Position numbers and translations under genes: made by a program. 64,000 nt of DNA from positions 62,001 to 126,000 of the forward strand of contig NZ_JBEBMF010000005.1 in the NCBI RefSeq assembly GCF_040081925.1, in the 5' to 3' direction. The notes below the pieces were generated by a model. It ran no database searches, was not told where the DNA came from, and worked only from the letters and a program-made list of their open reading frames with translations. Positions 43,401 through 51,409 of this stretch are shown here, one piece after another (position 1 is the first letter of the stretch; each line of letters opens with the position of its first letter). Source of the DNA: Mesorhizobium_K quangtriensis (GTDB lineage: Bacteria; Pseudomonadota; Alphaproteobacteria; Rhizobiales; Rhizobiaceae).

Positions 43401-45513
43401 CGCCTTGCAGCGCAGTGACATTGCGCTCGTACTCAGCGTCGAGCGCGGCCGCCGCCTCGGCCGTCTTGAGCTTGTCGCGCACAGGACCCGACAGATAAGC
43501 ATCCGCTGTCTGCCATGAACCGTCGGCCGGATCGCGGAAGATGGCGCTGCCGAGCTCGGCAACGACGTCCTCGCATTCGCGATGCAGCAGTTCGGCGATA
43601 TGTTCGAGATCGACGCGGCCACGCTCGTTCAACACCACGGCGAGCGCATCCGCCGCGCTGGTGATCACCGGCGGCGCCGGCGGCGCAATCACGCGCTCGG
43701 TGAAGATCGGCCCGGGTTTGGCGGTGTTTGTCTCGATGTCGTAGTCCTCGATCGAGGCGACCAGCCAGCAATCGGGATCATCAAGGAACGGCTGCAGGTT
43801 CGGCCGGCGATGTGTCTCGCGGACCTCGCCGGTCTCGTCGTCCTCGGTCATCGAGACGGTCGTGAAGTTGATCGGGCCGAAATCGCGCACGAAGTTCGAC
43901 CAGGCAATGCGAAGACGAACCTGCGCATCCTTCCACGGCCGGTCGGTTTCCTGGCATTTGAGCACCTCGCGCACCGCATCGCGGATCGGGATCAGCTTGC
44001 CGATGATCCGCACATGCTTTTCGGGCACGCCCTCGGCGCTGCGGCCCTTGCGGACCTTGACCGTGACGGGCCTGCCGTCGAGGACCTGCATGACGCCGTG
44101 GACCTTGTCCGCGAAATAGCTGCCTTCGCGCACATGGCGATCGGAGGGAGAAGCAAGATCCGCCAGCTCGCCGTCTTCGTCGAGATCAGGGTCGATGACG
44201 TCGGGCTCACCATCGTAGATCGCCTCCGGGAGAAGAACGATCGCGGCGGGAAGAAGACCCTCGAGCGCCTCGCCGGCACGCGGCAGGCAGGTATAGGTTT
44301 CGCCAAAGGGACCGGATGTGAGCGCATGCGTCCCGAGCACGAAGGCGGGATGCTGCACGAACCAGCGGTTCACGCGGATCGCGCTCTCGTCTTCGCCTGC
44401 CGGGCGTATCTCCTCGGTGTCGAGCCAGGATGGATCGCCTGCGGCTTCGCCGATCTTGCGCTTGCGGAAGAAGAGGAGGTCGACCACGACGTCGGTGCCG
44501 GCGGCCTCGCGGAAGCTGCCTTCGGGCAGGCGGATGGCCGCGACGAGATCGGCCGATCCGGCGATGTGCTCGCGCGCGGCGAAATCCGCCTTGTCCATCG
44601 TCCCGTGCGAGGTCACGAATGCGGCAAGCGCGCCGGGCTTCAGGAGATCAATCGCACGCGCGATGAAGTAATCGTGCAGGCGAAAACCCTTGGAGCGATA
44701 GGCCCGGTCCGATCGGACGGTTCGGTCGGAAAAGGGCGGATTGCCGATCGCGAGATCGAAGGCGGCCGGCAGCTCGGTCCGCGCGAAATCGCCGGTGAAG
44801 ATGCGCGCCCGCGGCTGGAGCAGGCGGACGATCCGCGCCGTGACCGGATCGAGTTCGATGCCGGTGACATGCGAGATGTCGCGCAGTTCCTCCGGCATCA
44901 GCGCCGGGAAGAGCCCGGTGCCGATACCGGGTTCGAGCACGCGGCCGCCGCGCCAGCCGAGACGCTGCAACGCCGTCCAGATCGCGCGAACGATCAGCTC
45001 GGGCGTGAAATGGGCATACTGCGTGCAGCGGGCGAGCGAGGCATAGTCGAGTTCGCCGACCGCATCCTCGAGCGAAGAGCCGAGTTCCTGCCAGTCTTCG
45101 CGGAAATCCGGCTCGCCGGGCCGGCGAAAGATGCCGTTTGCGAGATCGGAAGCGCCGAAGCCGGTGAACCGGATCAGTTGCGCCTGCTCCTGCGGCGTGG
45201 CCGGGCGTTGATCAGCTTCGATCTCGGCCGCGAGCTGGATGACGGCGATGTTGTCGCGCCCGCGCTCTTTCCAGGTCCTGGCGAGCAGGCGATCGCCGAC
45301 GAGACGGAAGTTGGACCCGCGCCCGGGACGGACCGGGGCGGGGGGGCGTGCTGTGGCTGCGACTGGAAGTGCCGGAGCGGGCGTCGAGGGATCGGGCTGA
45401 TCGTCGTCGTCGTTCGCGAACGCGCCGCCAAAGGCGGTCACGCCGAGGCCGAGGCCCGAGGAGAGAGCGGTGTTGCCGAAGAGGTCGAGAGTGAAGGGAT
45501 CGTCGTGCGCCAT
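40417..45513 (-). CDS. Giant DNA methylase-helicase fusion of mobile elements
   Basis: 1698 aa. The N-terminal third is an N6-adenine methylase-like domain: YAHFTPELIVRAIWTALQRL, GRVLEPGIGTGLFPALMPEE and LAIGNPPFSDRTV (NPPF). From about residue 860 there is a superfamily 2 helicase: YLAHAVGAGKTMTMASAVME (GAGKT), IIVDEAQEFRKLS, ASGTPITNTLGEMFSVQRYL. Motif VI lies in QIEQREGRIVRQGNQHDEVY. A C-terminal coiled coil (RMSQRLADARRRLASYASRD) follows. Such fusions are frequent on large conjugative plasmids and ICEs and are proposed to protect the element; the modification and target are unknown. AGGAGAC precedes the ATG. Confidence 0.9.
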   Translation of the reverse strand: MAHDDPFTLDLFGNTALSSGLGLGVTAFGGAFANDDDDQPDPSTPAPALPVAATARPPAPVRPGRGSNFRLVGDRLLARTWKERGRDNIAVIQLAAEIEADQRPATPQEQAQLIRFTGFGASDLANGIFRRPGEPDFREDWQELGSSLEDAVGELDYASLARCTQYAHFTPELIVRAIWTALQRLGWRGGRVLEPGIGTGLFPALMPEELRDISHVTGIELDPVTARIVRLLQPRARIFTGDFARTELPAAFDLAIGNPPFSDRTVRSDRAYRSKGFRLHDYFIARAIDLLKPGALAAFVTSHGTMDKADFAAREHIAGSADLVAAIRLPEGSFREAAGTDVVVDLLFFRKRKIGEAAGDPSWLDTEEIRPAGEDESAIRVNRWFVQHPAFVLGTHALTSGPFGETYTCLPRAGEALEGLLPAAIVLLPEAIYDGEPDVIDPDLDEDGELADLASPSDRHVREGSYFADKVHGVMQVLDGRPVTVKVRKGRSAEGVPEKHVRIIGKLIPIRDAVREVLKCQETDRPWKDAQVRLRIAWSNFVRDFGPINFTTVSMTEDDETGEVRETHRRPNLQPFLDDPDCWLVASIEDYDIETNTAKPGPIFTERVIAPPAPPVITSAADALAVVLNERGRVDLEHIAELLHRECEDVVAELGSAIFRDPADGSWQTADAYLSGPVRDKLKTAEAAAALDAEYERNVTALQGVQPADLSPSDITARLGAPWIPAADVVAFVKETMGGDIKIHHMPELASWTVEARQLGWMAAGTSEWGTDRRHAGELVADALNSRVPQIFDTVKDGDSERRVLNVVDTEAAKTKLQKIKDEFQRWIWSDPDRTDRLARVYNDRFNNIAPRAFDGSHLKLPGASGAFSLYGHQKRGIWRIISAGSTYLAHAVGAGKTMTMASAVMEQRRLGLIAKAMLVVPGHCLAQAAREFLALYPNARILVADETNFSKDKRHRFLSRAATATWDAIIITHSAFRFISVPSAFEQQMIQDELELYETLLTKVENDDRVSRKRLERLKEGLKERLEALSTRNDDLLTISEIGIDQIIVDEAQEFRKLSFATNMSTLKGVDPNGSQRAWDLFVKSRYVEMKNPGRALVLASGTPITNTLGEMFSVQRYLGYAALSERGLHEFDAWATTFGDVTTELELQPSGKYKPVTRFATFVNVPELIAMFRSFADVVMPEDLRQYVKVPAISTGKRQILTAKPSAAFKRYQTLLGERIKAIEERDRAPEPGDDILLSVITDGRHAAIDLRLVDPDNDNEAENKLNQLVGNAFRIWRDTAERTYVRSDGKPFELPGAAQMIFSDLGTISVEKSRGFSAYRWIRDELVRMGVPASEIAFMQDFKKSEAKQRLFGDVRAGKVRFLIGSSDTMGTGVNAQLRLKALHHLDVPWLPSQIEQREGRIVRQGNQHDEVYIFAYATEGSLDAQMWQNNERKARFIAAALSGDTSIRRLEDMGESQANQFAMAKAIASGDPRLMQKAGLEADIARLERLRAAHIDDQHAVRRQTRDAERDIEYSTRRIGEIGEDIARRIPTSGDAFTMTVTGDTHAERKLAGRALLKEILTLVQLQQEGESVIASIGGFDLEYSGERFGRDGYRYTTMLQRTGADYEIELPVTVTPLGAIARLEHAIDDFEGERERMSQRLADARRRLASYASRDGGEFAFASELADKRRQLADVEKALAEDDGSGGEMAVAA

Positions 45514-45618
45514 GATAGGTCTCCTGTGATGAAGGCGCGCGCCATCGACCGCGCCGGGGACTCCGGCTGGCGCGATGGTCGCGAGAGGTTACGGGAACGG
45601 GCCGCGCGGCCCGTGAGG

Positions 45619-46017
45619 TCAGCGACGGATCGGCGTGATCGACATGCTGTCGTCGGTCATCGTGATCATGAGGTGCGTGGCCAAGGGCATTGCCCCGATC
45701 AGCCGCACGAGCATTTCGGCGTCGAGAAAATCGATGCCGTCATCGCCGCCGAAATACTGGCGCTTGTAGTGCCAGTAGTCGGGGTTGGTTTTCGGATCGC
45801 ACTCCTCGGCATAGACGACGAGGGAGCGTTGCCCTTCGGCGAGCTTGCCGTTGGACATGATGTAGACGCCTTCGTCGCCGACCAGCCAGACGCCGGGCTT
45901 TTCATCCTTGCCGGGCGCAAGGCCGTAGTGCGGATTGCGGAAGCCGCCATTCATGAGGGCGTCGATGCGCCCGCGCGTGATCGCGGCATGGACTGCCGTC
46001 ACGGAGAAGGTGAACAT
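45619..46017 (-). CDS. DUF3085 family protein
   Basis: 132-aa protein with the family signature NPDYWHYKRQYFGGDDGIDF followed by LDAEMLVRLIGAMPLATHLM. DUF3085 proteins are small plasmid/ICE backbone proteins without a known function. The start lies 8 bp after the DUF1419 stop, so the two are co-transcribed. About 100 bp separate it from the methylase-helicase gene. Confidence 0.85.
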   Translation of the reverse strand: MFTFSVTAVHAAITRGRIDALMNGGFRNPHYGLAPGKDEKPGVWLVGDEGVYIMSNGKLAEGQRSLVVYAEECDPKTNPDYWHYKRQYFGGDDGIDFLDAEMLVRLIGAMPLATHLMITMTDDSMSITPIRR

Positions 46018-46025
46018 CGCGGCAC

Positions 46026-46628
46026 CTATGCGGCGATCGCGTCGGGCAGGTAGCGCAGATGCACCGGAAGCTTCACGGCGATATCCGCGTCGGTCAGTCG
46101 GTCGAGCAGCCGGAAGTCATGGCTCCGATCCTGGCCGTAGACGATGACAATGCGCTTGCCGCGCTCTGCGGCGGGGAAGCGCCAGTCGGCATAGCCCCGA
46201 TAGGGATCGTGCGTGCTCGACCAGATGTGCTCGAGGCGTTCCTCGCGCGTCATGGCTCGGACCGGGCGCGACTCCCGCTCGACGATCGCGGCGCGCATAC
46301 GCTCGGGCGACTTCCGGTCGCCAAGATCGCAATAGGCGTGAAAATAGCGGACGCGGCCGTCGATCCTCAGTTCGAAGAACACGCTCGTGATGTTGCCGGT
46401 GAGGAATTCGCGCATCGCGAACATATCGCCGCGCATCCACAGCGGCGGCAGGATCTCGAACATGTAGTCGTGCTCGGCTGCACCGATCTCGAACCACTCG
46501 CCCGCGTAAAGCGCGGCCGCGTCATCGTCTGTGTGGTTCGGTCGCTGCTTGTGCCGATCGAACATGCGAAACATCTGCCGGCGGTCGGCAGCGCCTTGAT
46601 AGACCTTGCGGATCGAAGAGGGGGTCAT
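46026..46628 (-). CDS. DUF1419 family protein
   Basis: 200-aa protein with the N-terminal family block IRKVYQGAADRRQMFRMFDR, then LYAGEWFEIGAAEHDYMFEI and RGDMFAMREFLTGNITSVFF. DUF1419 proteins are restricted to alphaproteobacterial plasmids and ICEs; their function is unknown. AAAGGAGC precedes the ATG. Co-oriented and nearly contiguous with DUF3085. Confidence 0.85.
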   Translation of the reverse strand: MTPSSIRKVYQGAADRRQMFRMFDRHKQRPNHTDDDAAALYAGEWFEIGAAEHDYMFEILPPLWMRGDMFAMREFLTGNITSVFFELRIDGRVRYFHAYCDLGDRKSPERMRAAIVERESRPVRAMTREERLEHIWSSTHDPYRGYADWRFPAAERGKRIVIVYGQDRSHDFRLLDRLTDADIAVKLPVHLRYLPDAIAA

Positions 46629-46717
46629 GGTGAGCTCCTTTCAGCCTCGTCGGGCCGGAGCGCGGCTCCCCCTTCCGGTTCGCCATTCTCTTCAGCCCTT
46701 CTGACCCCTCCTTCGCG

Positions 46718-46795
46718 GCCGCCTCTCCGGTCCGGCGGGTCAAGGGCCGCGAAGCGGGCGAAGCCTCCCTTGACGCGCCGGCCGGGCATGCGGCA
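46718..46795. repeat. 78-bp intergenic repeat, copy 1
   Basis: Nearly identical to 47521-47598 (about 5 mismatches, 803 bp apart). Its core is an inverted repeat GTCAAGGG ... CCCTTGAC around a GC-rich interior, followed by GCCGGCCGGGCATGCGG. It lies just downstream of the 225-aa gene, as copy 2 lies downstream of the Toprim gene. A role in transcript ends or as an inserted palindromic element is possible. Confidence 0.75.
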
Positions 46796-46797
46796 CG

Positions 46798-47475
46798 TCA
46801 TTTCTCCTTTCCCCGTTCCCCTTCTTTCCTTCCTTCCATCGCGCGCCGCGCGACCGACCGGATCGCGGCCAGCGCGGCCCTGAACACCACTGAGCCGCGC
46901 CCTTCCGACAGGTCGGCGGCGGCGGCGACAGCGACGCAAGCAGCATGGATATCATCGTCGCCGATCGCATCGGCCGAGAGTGTCGCGAAAGTCTCGTCGC
47001 CGGCGATAATTTCGCCAATCGTTGCGCGCACCTCGCTCTCGTCGAAGGAGAGCAGGATATGCGGCCGCGGCATCGGCGCATCCGGATCGGGGTCGCGGGC
47101 GCCGGAAAGGATCGCCTCCGCCTTGGCGACGGCTGAGGCGGCACGTTCGACCCAATAAGCGCTCTGCTTCGCATCGCCCGCACCGGCCAGGACCTTGACC
47201 AGGCCGAGCAGGATCTCGAAATGATCCGCCTTGCGCTGCACGGTCTCGTCGAAATGCGACGGCACGGGCAGCGCCGGGCCGCTATAGGCGCAGTCGGGGC
47301 CGTCCCAGGCGCCCGTGACATAGGTTTCGCCGGCGGATTCATAGTCGCGCGTTTCCGCCTCCCAATCATCGTCCTCGATCGCGAGGCGGCAGGCCTCGGC
47401 AAGGCTTGGCGCCTCATAGGAGCGGTGGCGGTAGACCGGCAGGTGGTAGGTGGTCTCGATCGTGTAGATGGGCAT
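46798..47475 (-). CDS. Mobile-element protein of unknown function, 225 aa
   Basis: From the ATG at 47475 (MPIYTIETTYHLPVYRHRSY), with GAAGGGA upstream; the 45 codons before it read through repeat DNA and are discarded. The N-terminal half has SLAEACRLAIEDDDWEAETR and SAGETYVTGAWDG; the C-terminal half is helical, and the chain ends in a lysine-rich tail. I recognise no domain. It is bracketed by the two copies of the 78-bp repeat. Confidence 0.75.
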   Translation of the reverse strand: MPIYTIETTYHLPVYRHRSYEAPSLAEACRLAIEDDDWEAETRDYESAGETYVTGAWDGPDCAYSGPALPVPSHFDETVQRKADHFEILLGLVKVLAGAGDAKQSAYWVERAASAVAKAEAILSGARDPDPDAPMPRPHILLSFDESEVRATIGEIIAGDETFATLSADAIGDDDIHAACVAVAAAADLSEGRGSVVFRAALAAIRSVARRAMEGRKEGERGKEK

Positions 47476-47520
47476 GGTGAGCCGTCCTTCCCTTCGGGTG
47501 TTGAAGACACCTTCGGGGCA

Positions 47521-47598
47521 GCCGCTTCTCCGGTCCGGCGGGTCAAGGGCCGCGCAGCGGGCGGAGCCTCCCTTTACGCGCCGGCCGGGCATGCGGCA
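47521..47598. repeat. 78-bp intergenic repeat, copy 2
   Basis: Second copy of 46718-46795. The inner stem has GTCAAGGG ... CCCTTTAC, one mismatch relative to copy 1's perfect arms. It lies between the Toprim gene and the 225-aa gene. Confidence 0.75.
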
Positions 47599-47702
47599 GC
47601 GCTCACCCATTTCCTGTCCGGCCCTCGGCTTCTCGCCTTCATCTCATATCCGCGCAAATCGGACCCGGCTGATTTCCGCCGCCGGTTCGCAACCTCGGAT
47701 GA

Positions 47703-48629
47703 TCAGCCGGCCGCCGCGAGGGGCTCTTGTGCAAGTCGGCCGAGAAGCACGAGCAGGTCTTCGTTCCAATCGCCGGCGCGCGGGCGCGCTCGCGCGTAGG
47801 AGGCGCCGGTCTCGGCAGCGATCTGCCGGATGCGTTCCGCATAAACCTCGCCCTGCCGATTGTTATCGGTCGCGCCGACAAGACGAGCATTCGGCCTACT
47901 GGCCAGGCGGCGAATGGCTTCCTCACTGGCGGGCGACCAGCCGCCGCCGGTGCTGACATAGAGCGTGTCTGGCCGCAGAACCTGGATCGCCGCCAGGCTC
48001 ATGGCGTCGATCGCTGCCTCGGTGATGCAGATCCTTGGCGCTGCCGAAGGACCCAGCCGAAACAGGTCCTTCGCACCGCCGGTCGCGAAACCGCGCCACT
48101 CAGGGCCACGCTCTTCCCAGCCAAGCAGAGTGCCATCGTCGTTGCAGTGAGCCGCCCATATGCTGCCGCGAGGGCCCTCGCGGAGTGCGCCCTGTCCGAG
48201 GGCGGCGATCACAATCGTGTCGGGTATGCCGCGCACCTCGGTGAGGTAGCGCCAAGCCTGGGAGCCGAGCCGTGGGATGGCCCGCCGGTGCCAGCGATCG
48301 GCTACCGCCGCGAGCGGCGTGGACCGGACCTCACGCTCCCATGCAGGCGGGCTCGGCACAAACCCGACAAGCGCGGCGATGCGTTCGCAGGCTTGCGGAA
48401 AGCTATGCGCGCCCAGATGCCCGGCCAAATCAAACACGTCACCCTTCGCGGTCGACAAGGGATCGAACCAGCCGCGATCGTTGTGAATGACGATAATGAT
48501 CTGGGAATCGCGACGGTACTTGACGGCACGCCGCGTGCTTTCTTTCAAATCGACCTTCCAACCGCCCTGCTGGAGCAGCGCGGCGCAACCCACCTTGGCT
48601 CGCAACTCTTCGATTTCGCTTTTCTCCAT
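47703..48629 (-). CDS. Toprim-domain protein (DUF3991-like), primase-related
   Basis: 308-aa protein. The N-terminal part (AVKYRRDSQIIIVIHNDRGW, then FDPLSTAKGDVFDLAGHLGA) is the DUF3991/zinc-lacking primase-like region. The C-terminal Toprim domain has RICITEAAIDAMSLAAIQVL (conserved Glu) and LVGATDNNRQGEVYAERIRQ (acidic motif). The family is common on plasmids and ICEs and is thought to prime or process incoming DNA. It is the promoter-proximal gene of the leftward backbone set. Confidence 0.85.
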   Translation of the reverse strand: MEKSEIEELRAKVGCAALLQQGGWKVDLKESTRRAVKYRRDSQIIIVIHNDRGWFDPLSTAKGDVFDLAGHLGAHSFPQACERIAALVGFVPSPPAWEREVRSTPLAAVADRWHRRAIPRLGSQAWRYLTEVRGIPDTIVIAALGQGALREGPRGSIWAAHCNDDGTLLGWEERGPEWRGFATGGAKDLFRLGPSAAPRICITEAAIDAMSLAAIQVLRPDTLYVSTGGGWSPASEEAIRRLASRPNARLVGATDNNRQGEVYAERIRQIAAETGASYARARPRAGDWNEDLLVLLGRLAQEPLAAAG

Positions 48630-48730
48630 GATCCTTTACCTGGCGCGCTTCCCGCCTGGTCCTTTCTGTAGCTGACCCTCCGTTGCCCTTTGGCGACGGC
48701 ACTGCCATCCGCCCGCCGCGAAGCGTGCCG

Positions 48731-48798
48731 GATGCAAGGGCGCGTTGACAAGTCTTCTCAAAATGGGATCGCGGCCGCGGCGCAGCCTCCCTTGCATC
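48731..48798. repeat. Third member of the CCTCCCTT palindrome family
   Basis: Perfect 10-bp arms GATGCAAGGG (48731-48740) and CCCTTGCATC (48789-48798), with AGCCTCCCTT in common with the two 78-bp repeats. Between the arms lies unrelated sequence. It is upstream of the Toprim gene. Confidence 0.5.
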
Positions 48799-48821
48799 GG
48801 GCATCGCGCCAGCGGCATCAC

Positions 48822-48840
48822 CCCGGCTCAGCGAGCCGGG
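48822..48840. terminator. Perfect 8-bp stem hairpin upstream of the Toprim gene
   Basis: CCCGGCTC-AGC-GAGCCGGG. No T-run follows on either strand. It could end transcription entering from either side or be a protein-binding site; it separates the leftward backbone genes from rightward small frames. Confidence 0.4.
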
Positions 48841-48912
48841 ACCATGGATCTTGCTGTTGGGCGAGCCTGACATCCTCTTTTCGAGCTTCGCCGGCGGCGA
48901 GATAGGGCGTCG

Positions 48913-49215
48913 ATGAGTTGGGCGGACCTGTGGCGGGACCTTCTGAGCGACGAGGCAGATGTCACGGGCGTGGCGCTTAAGGGGGAGCCTCCTTCGAATT
49001 CATTCACGCGATGTGCGTCAGGGATGGCTGCCCGAATGGGGGAAGACCCGCCCGCGGGGCTTCCGCGCAGCCGCCAGCCCGGCCCCGAAGGGAGACGCCC
49101 AATCCTGTGGTCGCAAGCGAAGCTTTACGAAAACCATCTAGAAGCCGCTCGAACGAGCGGTTATGAGTCGTATGGGGCAGTACGCGCTGCCCTGGGGCGT
49201 CGAAACCCCTGCTAG
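48913..49215 (+). CDS. Doubtful 100-aa frame at the backbone boundary
   Basis: Starts MSWADLWRDLLSDEADVTGV, which reads like protein for about 25 residues and then becomes Pro/Arg-rich. It may be the surviving start of a broken gene. No good ribosome site and no recognised family. Confidence 0.25.
   Translation: MSWADLWRDLLSDEADVTGVALKGEPPSNSFTRCASGMAARMGEDPPAGLPRSRQPGPEGRRPILWSQAKLYENHLEAARTSGYESYGAVRAALGRRNPC
49145..49160. repeat. 16-bp perfect palindrome
   Basis: CCGCTCG-AA-CGAGCGG, in a stretch (49216-49411) without a gene. Could be a binding or recombination site at the junction of the mobile-element backbone and the copper region. Confidence 0.4.
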
Positions 49216-49411
49216 CGGTTGGTGCCGGCCGTTACGGCATCAAACTCCTTGACCTTATGGTCGGGGAGCCTGTGGCGTATGCAACAGGTTCTTCCCGAAC
49301 TAAAGGCCACAGGGCCGTCTAGCACGGTTTCGAACTCCCCGATCACCAAGAGTCAGAGAGGGTTCGTTTGCGGGGGCGTACCGCAGACACGATCCCACTG
49401 GGGAGCATCGA

Positions 49412-49729
49412 GTGGTTCAGGACGGAGGGCACGAATCGTCCCTGGAGTCGCAGACGGTCGCGGCTCATCGCGCCTATGTCGAGGCGCTGGCGGCGTGGGA
49501 GAAGGTCGTGCATATGGCCTCATGCCCCATGTGTCGGCCAGAAGGTCTTACCGACAAGGATCACGAGCGGCGCTGCGACAGCGCAGAGCTTGAAAAGGAG
49601 CGCCGGCGGGTGGCCTTTCGGGATCTCTGCGATGAGCTTGGCTACGTCCCTGAAGGGCGGGGCATAGGGCTTTCCGCGCCCTCCTGTCCGGCCGGGCGTC
49701 GCGTGCGGCCGCCATCCGACACCGCGTGA
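49412..49729 (+). CDS. Small protein with a Cys/His cluster, unknown function
   Basis: 105 aa from a GTG at 49412 with GGGGAG upstream. The helical segment AAHRAYVEALAAWEKVVHMA is followed by C38-x2-C41-x9-H51-x3-C55, a possible zinc knuckle, and FRDLCDELGYVP. The last 20 residues look like noise. I recognise no family. The interval 49730-49865 holds nothing convincing. Confidence 0.45.
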   Translation: MVQDGGHESSLESQTVAAHRAYVEALAAWEKVVHMASCPMCRPEGLTDKDHERRCDSAELEKERRRVAFRDLCDELGYVPEGRGIGLSAPSCPAGRRVRPPSDTA

Positions 49730-49865
49730 GGGCGACGTCCACTCGCGCCGTGCCACCGCCGCTGTAGCTGGTTTTACCGTTGCGGCTGCCACCGCCCGGG
49801 TTTGCCGCACTCCCGACATAGCCGTCGCAATACTCGATGATGTTTGCGAATCTATCGAGGCTGGA

Positions 49866-50237
49866 TTGTTGTCGCTTGGCATCGCGCGACCGACTATTGG
49901 AGAACGCCGGCTGGTGAGCTGGTTTCTCGTCGTATGGATCGGGTTGTTTGCGCTCGCGTCGGTGCAGATCGAGGTCACGGCTCGATCGTTGGCACACCCA
50001 GCGGTCCATTTGGTCGCGGCGGACGACGCGGGGCTCGGGCACTTCGATCAGGCGGTTCACGTTCATCAGTGCGCCAGCGCGACTTGCAGTCTGTGGGCTC
50101 CGCTCCTTCCAAACCAGGCCGTCCTATTGCTTCGGGATGTGAAAGCACGCCTGCGGGCGCCTGATGAAGATGGCGCCGGCCTCGGGCCGGTGGAGTTTGA
50201 ACGCCCACCGCGTGGCGCCGCGCACGTCCGCCCATAG
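49866..50237 (+). CDS. Small membrane-anchored or exported protein near the copper genes
   Basis: 123 aa from a TTG at 49866. A hydrophobic helix at about 15-36 (RLVSWFLVVWIGLFALASVQ) suits a signal anchor. It is followed by a His/Cys-containing segment, HVHQCASATCSLWAPLLPNQ, reminiscent of small DUF2946-like metal-associated proteins. The family is not certain. No strong ribosome site is visible. Confidence 0.5.
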   Translation: MLSLGIARPTIGERRLVSWFLVVWIGLFALASVQIEVTARSLAHPAVHLVAADDAGLGHFDQAVHVHQCASATCSLWAPLLPNQAVLLLRDVKARLRAPDEDGAGLGPVEFERPPRGAAHVRP

Positions 50238-50414
50238 CTTTCCATCGCGCGCCACTCCAAGTGGTGCGCAACTGCTTTCACACGTCGTCCGGTCTGGTTG
50301 TCTTACGTTTCGGTGCTCACGGCTTCCGTCGTGCGCGTGCGGCGGGTGAGACGCCATGCCTGCATCCCCCAGTGGATCACTGCAGGACAAGCCGGCCCTT
50401 CTTGAAGACATGCC

Positions 50415-50678
50415 ATGAAGAAGATTATGTCATACGTTGCAACCACCCTCCTATCGGCGGCGATGATCGACGCGGCAGCTGCGAGCGATGCGCAGTTGAG
50501 CGCAACGCTGCTGGCGGCGCGATGTCCGGTGGCAAACATCGAGGAGACGTACAGGTCGGACGCGATTTCCGTCTTCAAGGTCGACTGCAAAGGCCGGGGA
50601 GACCGGCGCCTCGTCGTCACCTGCACGCGCGCGGCCCGCGCCGCATCGAGCGAGCGCAATGATGACGACGAGGGCTGA
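50415..50678 (+). CDS. Small predicted secreted protein
   Basis: 87 aa. A Sec-type signal peptide is visible (MKKIMSYVATTLLSAAMIDA with cleavage after AAAAS). The mature part has three cysteines and a basic/acidic C-terminus. No recognised family. Near copper-resistance genes but not obviously coupled to them. Confidence 0.5.
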   Translation: MKKIMSYVATTLLSAAMIDAAAASDAQLSATLLAARCPVANIEETYRSDAISVFKVDCKGRGDRRLVVTCTRAARAASSERNDDDEG

Positions 50679-50713
50679 TTGACTGTTAGCAGTCGCCGGC
50701 AGGCACGCACCCT

Positions 50714-51199
50714 TCAGCGCAGGCGGGCGGCGATCGCGTTCATCTGTTCTATTTCACGGCGCTGCCCCTGCGAGATCTCCTCGCAGAGCTTGACCAGTTC
50801 CGGGTCCTGCAGTTTGGCCTCGCGGCACATCAGGATTGCACCGGAATGGTGGGGGACCATGGATTGAATGAATTGGCGGTCATCGACCAATGCCTGGCTG
50901 CGCGTGGCCCAAAACGAGCCGAGTGTCACCACTGCAAAGACGGCATAAAGTACAATGTTCATTCGCGCATCTTCATACATGCCGCCCATTGTGACGATCA
51001 TCAGGATGCCCATCGGCGCCCACATGGTGAGTGACATGTAGAGCATATTGATGTTGTTGCGATAATCGCGCCAGCCATCGATCATGGTGTACATCACGAG
51101 ATACATGACGATCAGGCTCAACAGCAGATTGAGGCCGAGCATCCAGTATGCGCGCGCACCAGAGTGATGATGTCCCTGCTGATGACTGGTTTGGTCCAT
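50714..51199 (-). CDS. DUF305 membrane protein, copper-associated
   Basis: 161 aa. A His-rich N-terminus (HQQGHHHSG) is followed by three membrane helices (YWMLGLNLLLSLIVMYLVMY, NMLYMSLTMWAPMGILMIVT, NIVLYAVFAVVTLGSFWATR). The C-terminal DUF305 segment is QFIQSMVPHHSGAILMCREA and the helix after it. DUF305 proteins accompany copper-resistance genes and are thought to bind metal through the MxPHHxxAI motif. Oriented like copZ, about 210 bp downstream of its stop. Confidence 0.85.
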   Translation of the reverse strand: MDQTSHQQGHHHSGARAYWMLGLNLLLSLIVMYLVMYTMIDGWRDYRNNINMLYMSLTMWAPMGILMIVTMGGMYEDARMNIVLYAVFAVVTLGSFWATRSQALVDDRQFIQSMVPHHSGAILMCREAKLQDPELVKLCEEISQGQRREIEQMNAIAARLR

Positions 51200-51371
51200 C
51201 GGCCGTTGCCCCTTCTGTTTTGTTTTATGTCACGTCAGCCGTCGTGGTTGTGGCGCAGCAAAAGAACGCGCTGAAAGGATGAATGTTTCCGGCAATCGGC
51301 GGCTCGGCGCGACGGATCGCGGGCGATGAGCAACGATCCCGCGCCGGCGGGATCACCGAGAGGTCGGGAGA

Positions 51372-51400
51372 GCGCGGCCCGGCGGCGGGCCGGGCCGCGC
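51372..51400 (-). terminator. Strong 12-bp stem hairpin after copZ
   Basis: GCGCGGCCCGGC, 5-nt loop, GCCGGGCCGCGC: perfect arms starting 10 nt beyond the copZ stop. On the plus strand it is followed by CTTTT; on the copZ strand there is no clear T-run. Very likely a transcript end. Confidence 0.55.
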
Positions 51401-51409
51401 CTTTTGGTG

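Noticed and set aside
43582..46053. 823-codon plus-strand open frame
   Set aside because: Antisense to the methylase-helicase, whose motifs lie on the minus strand.
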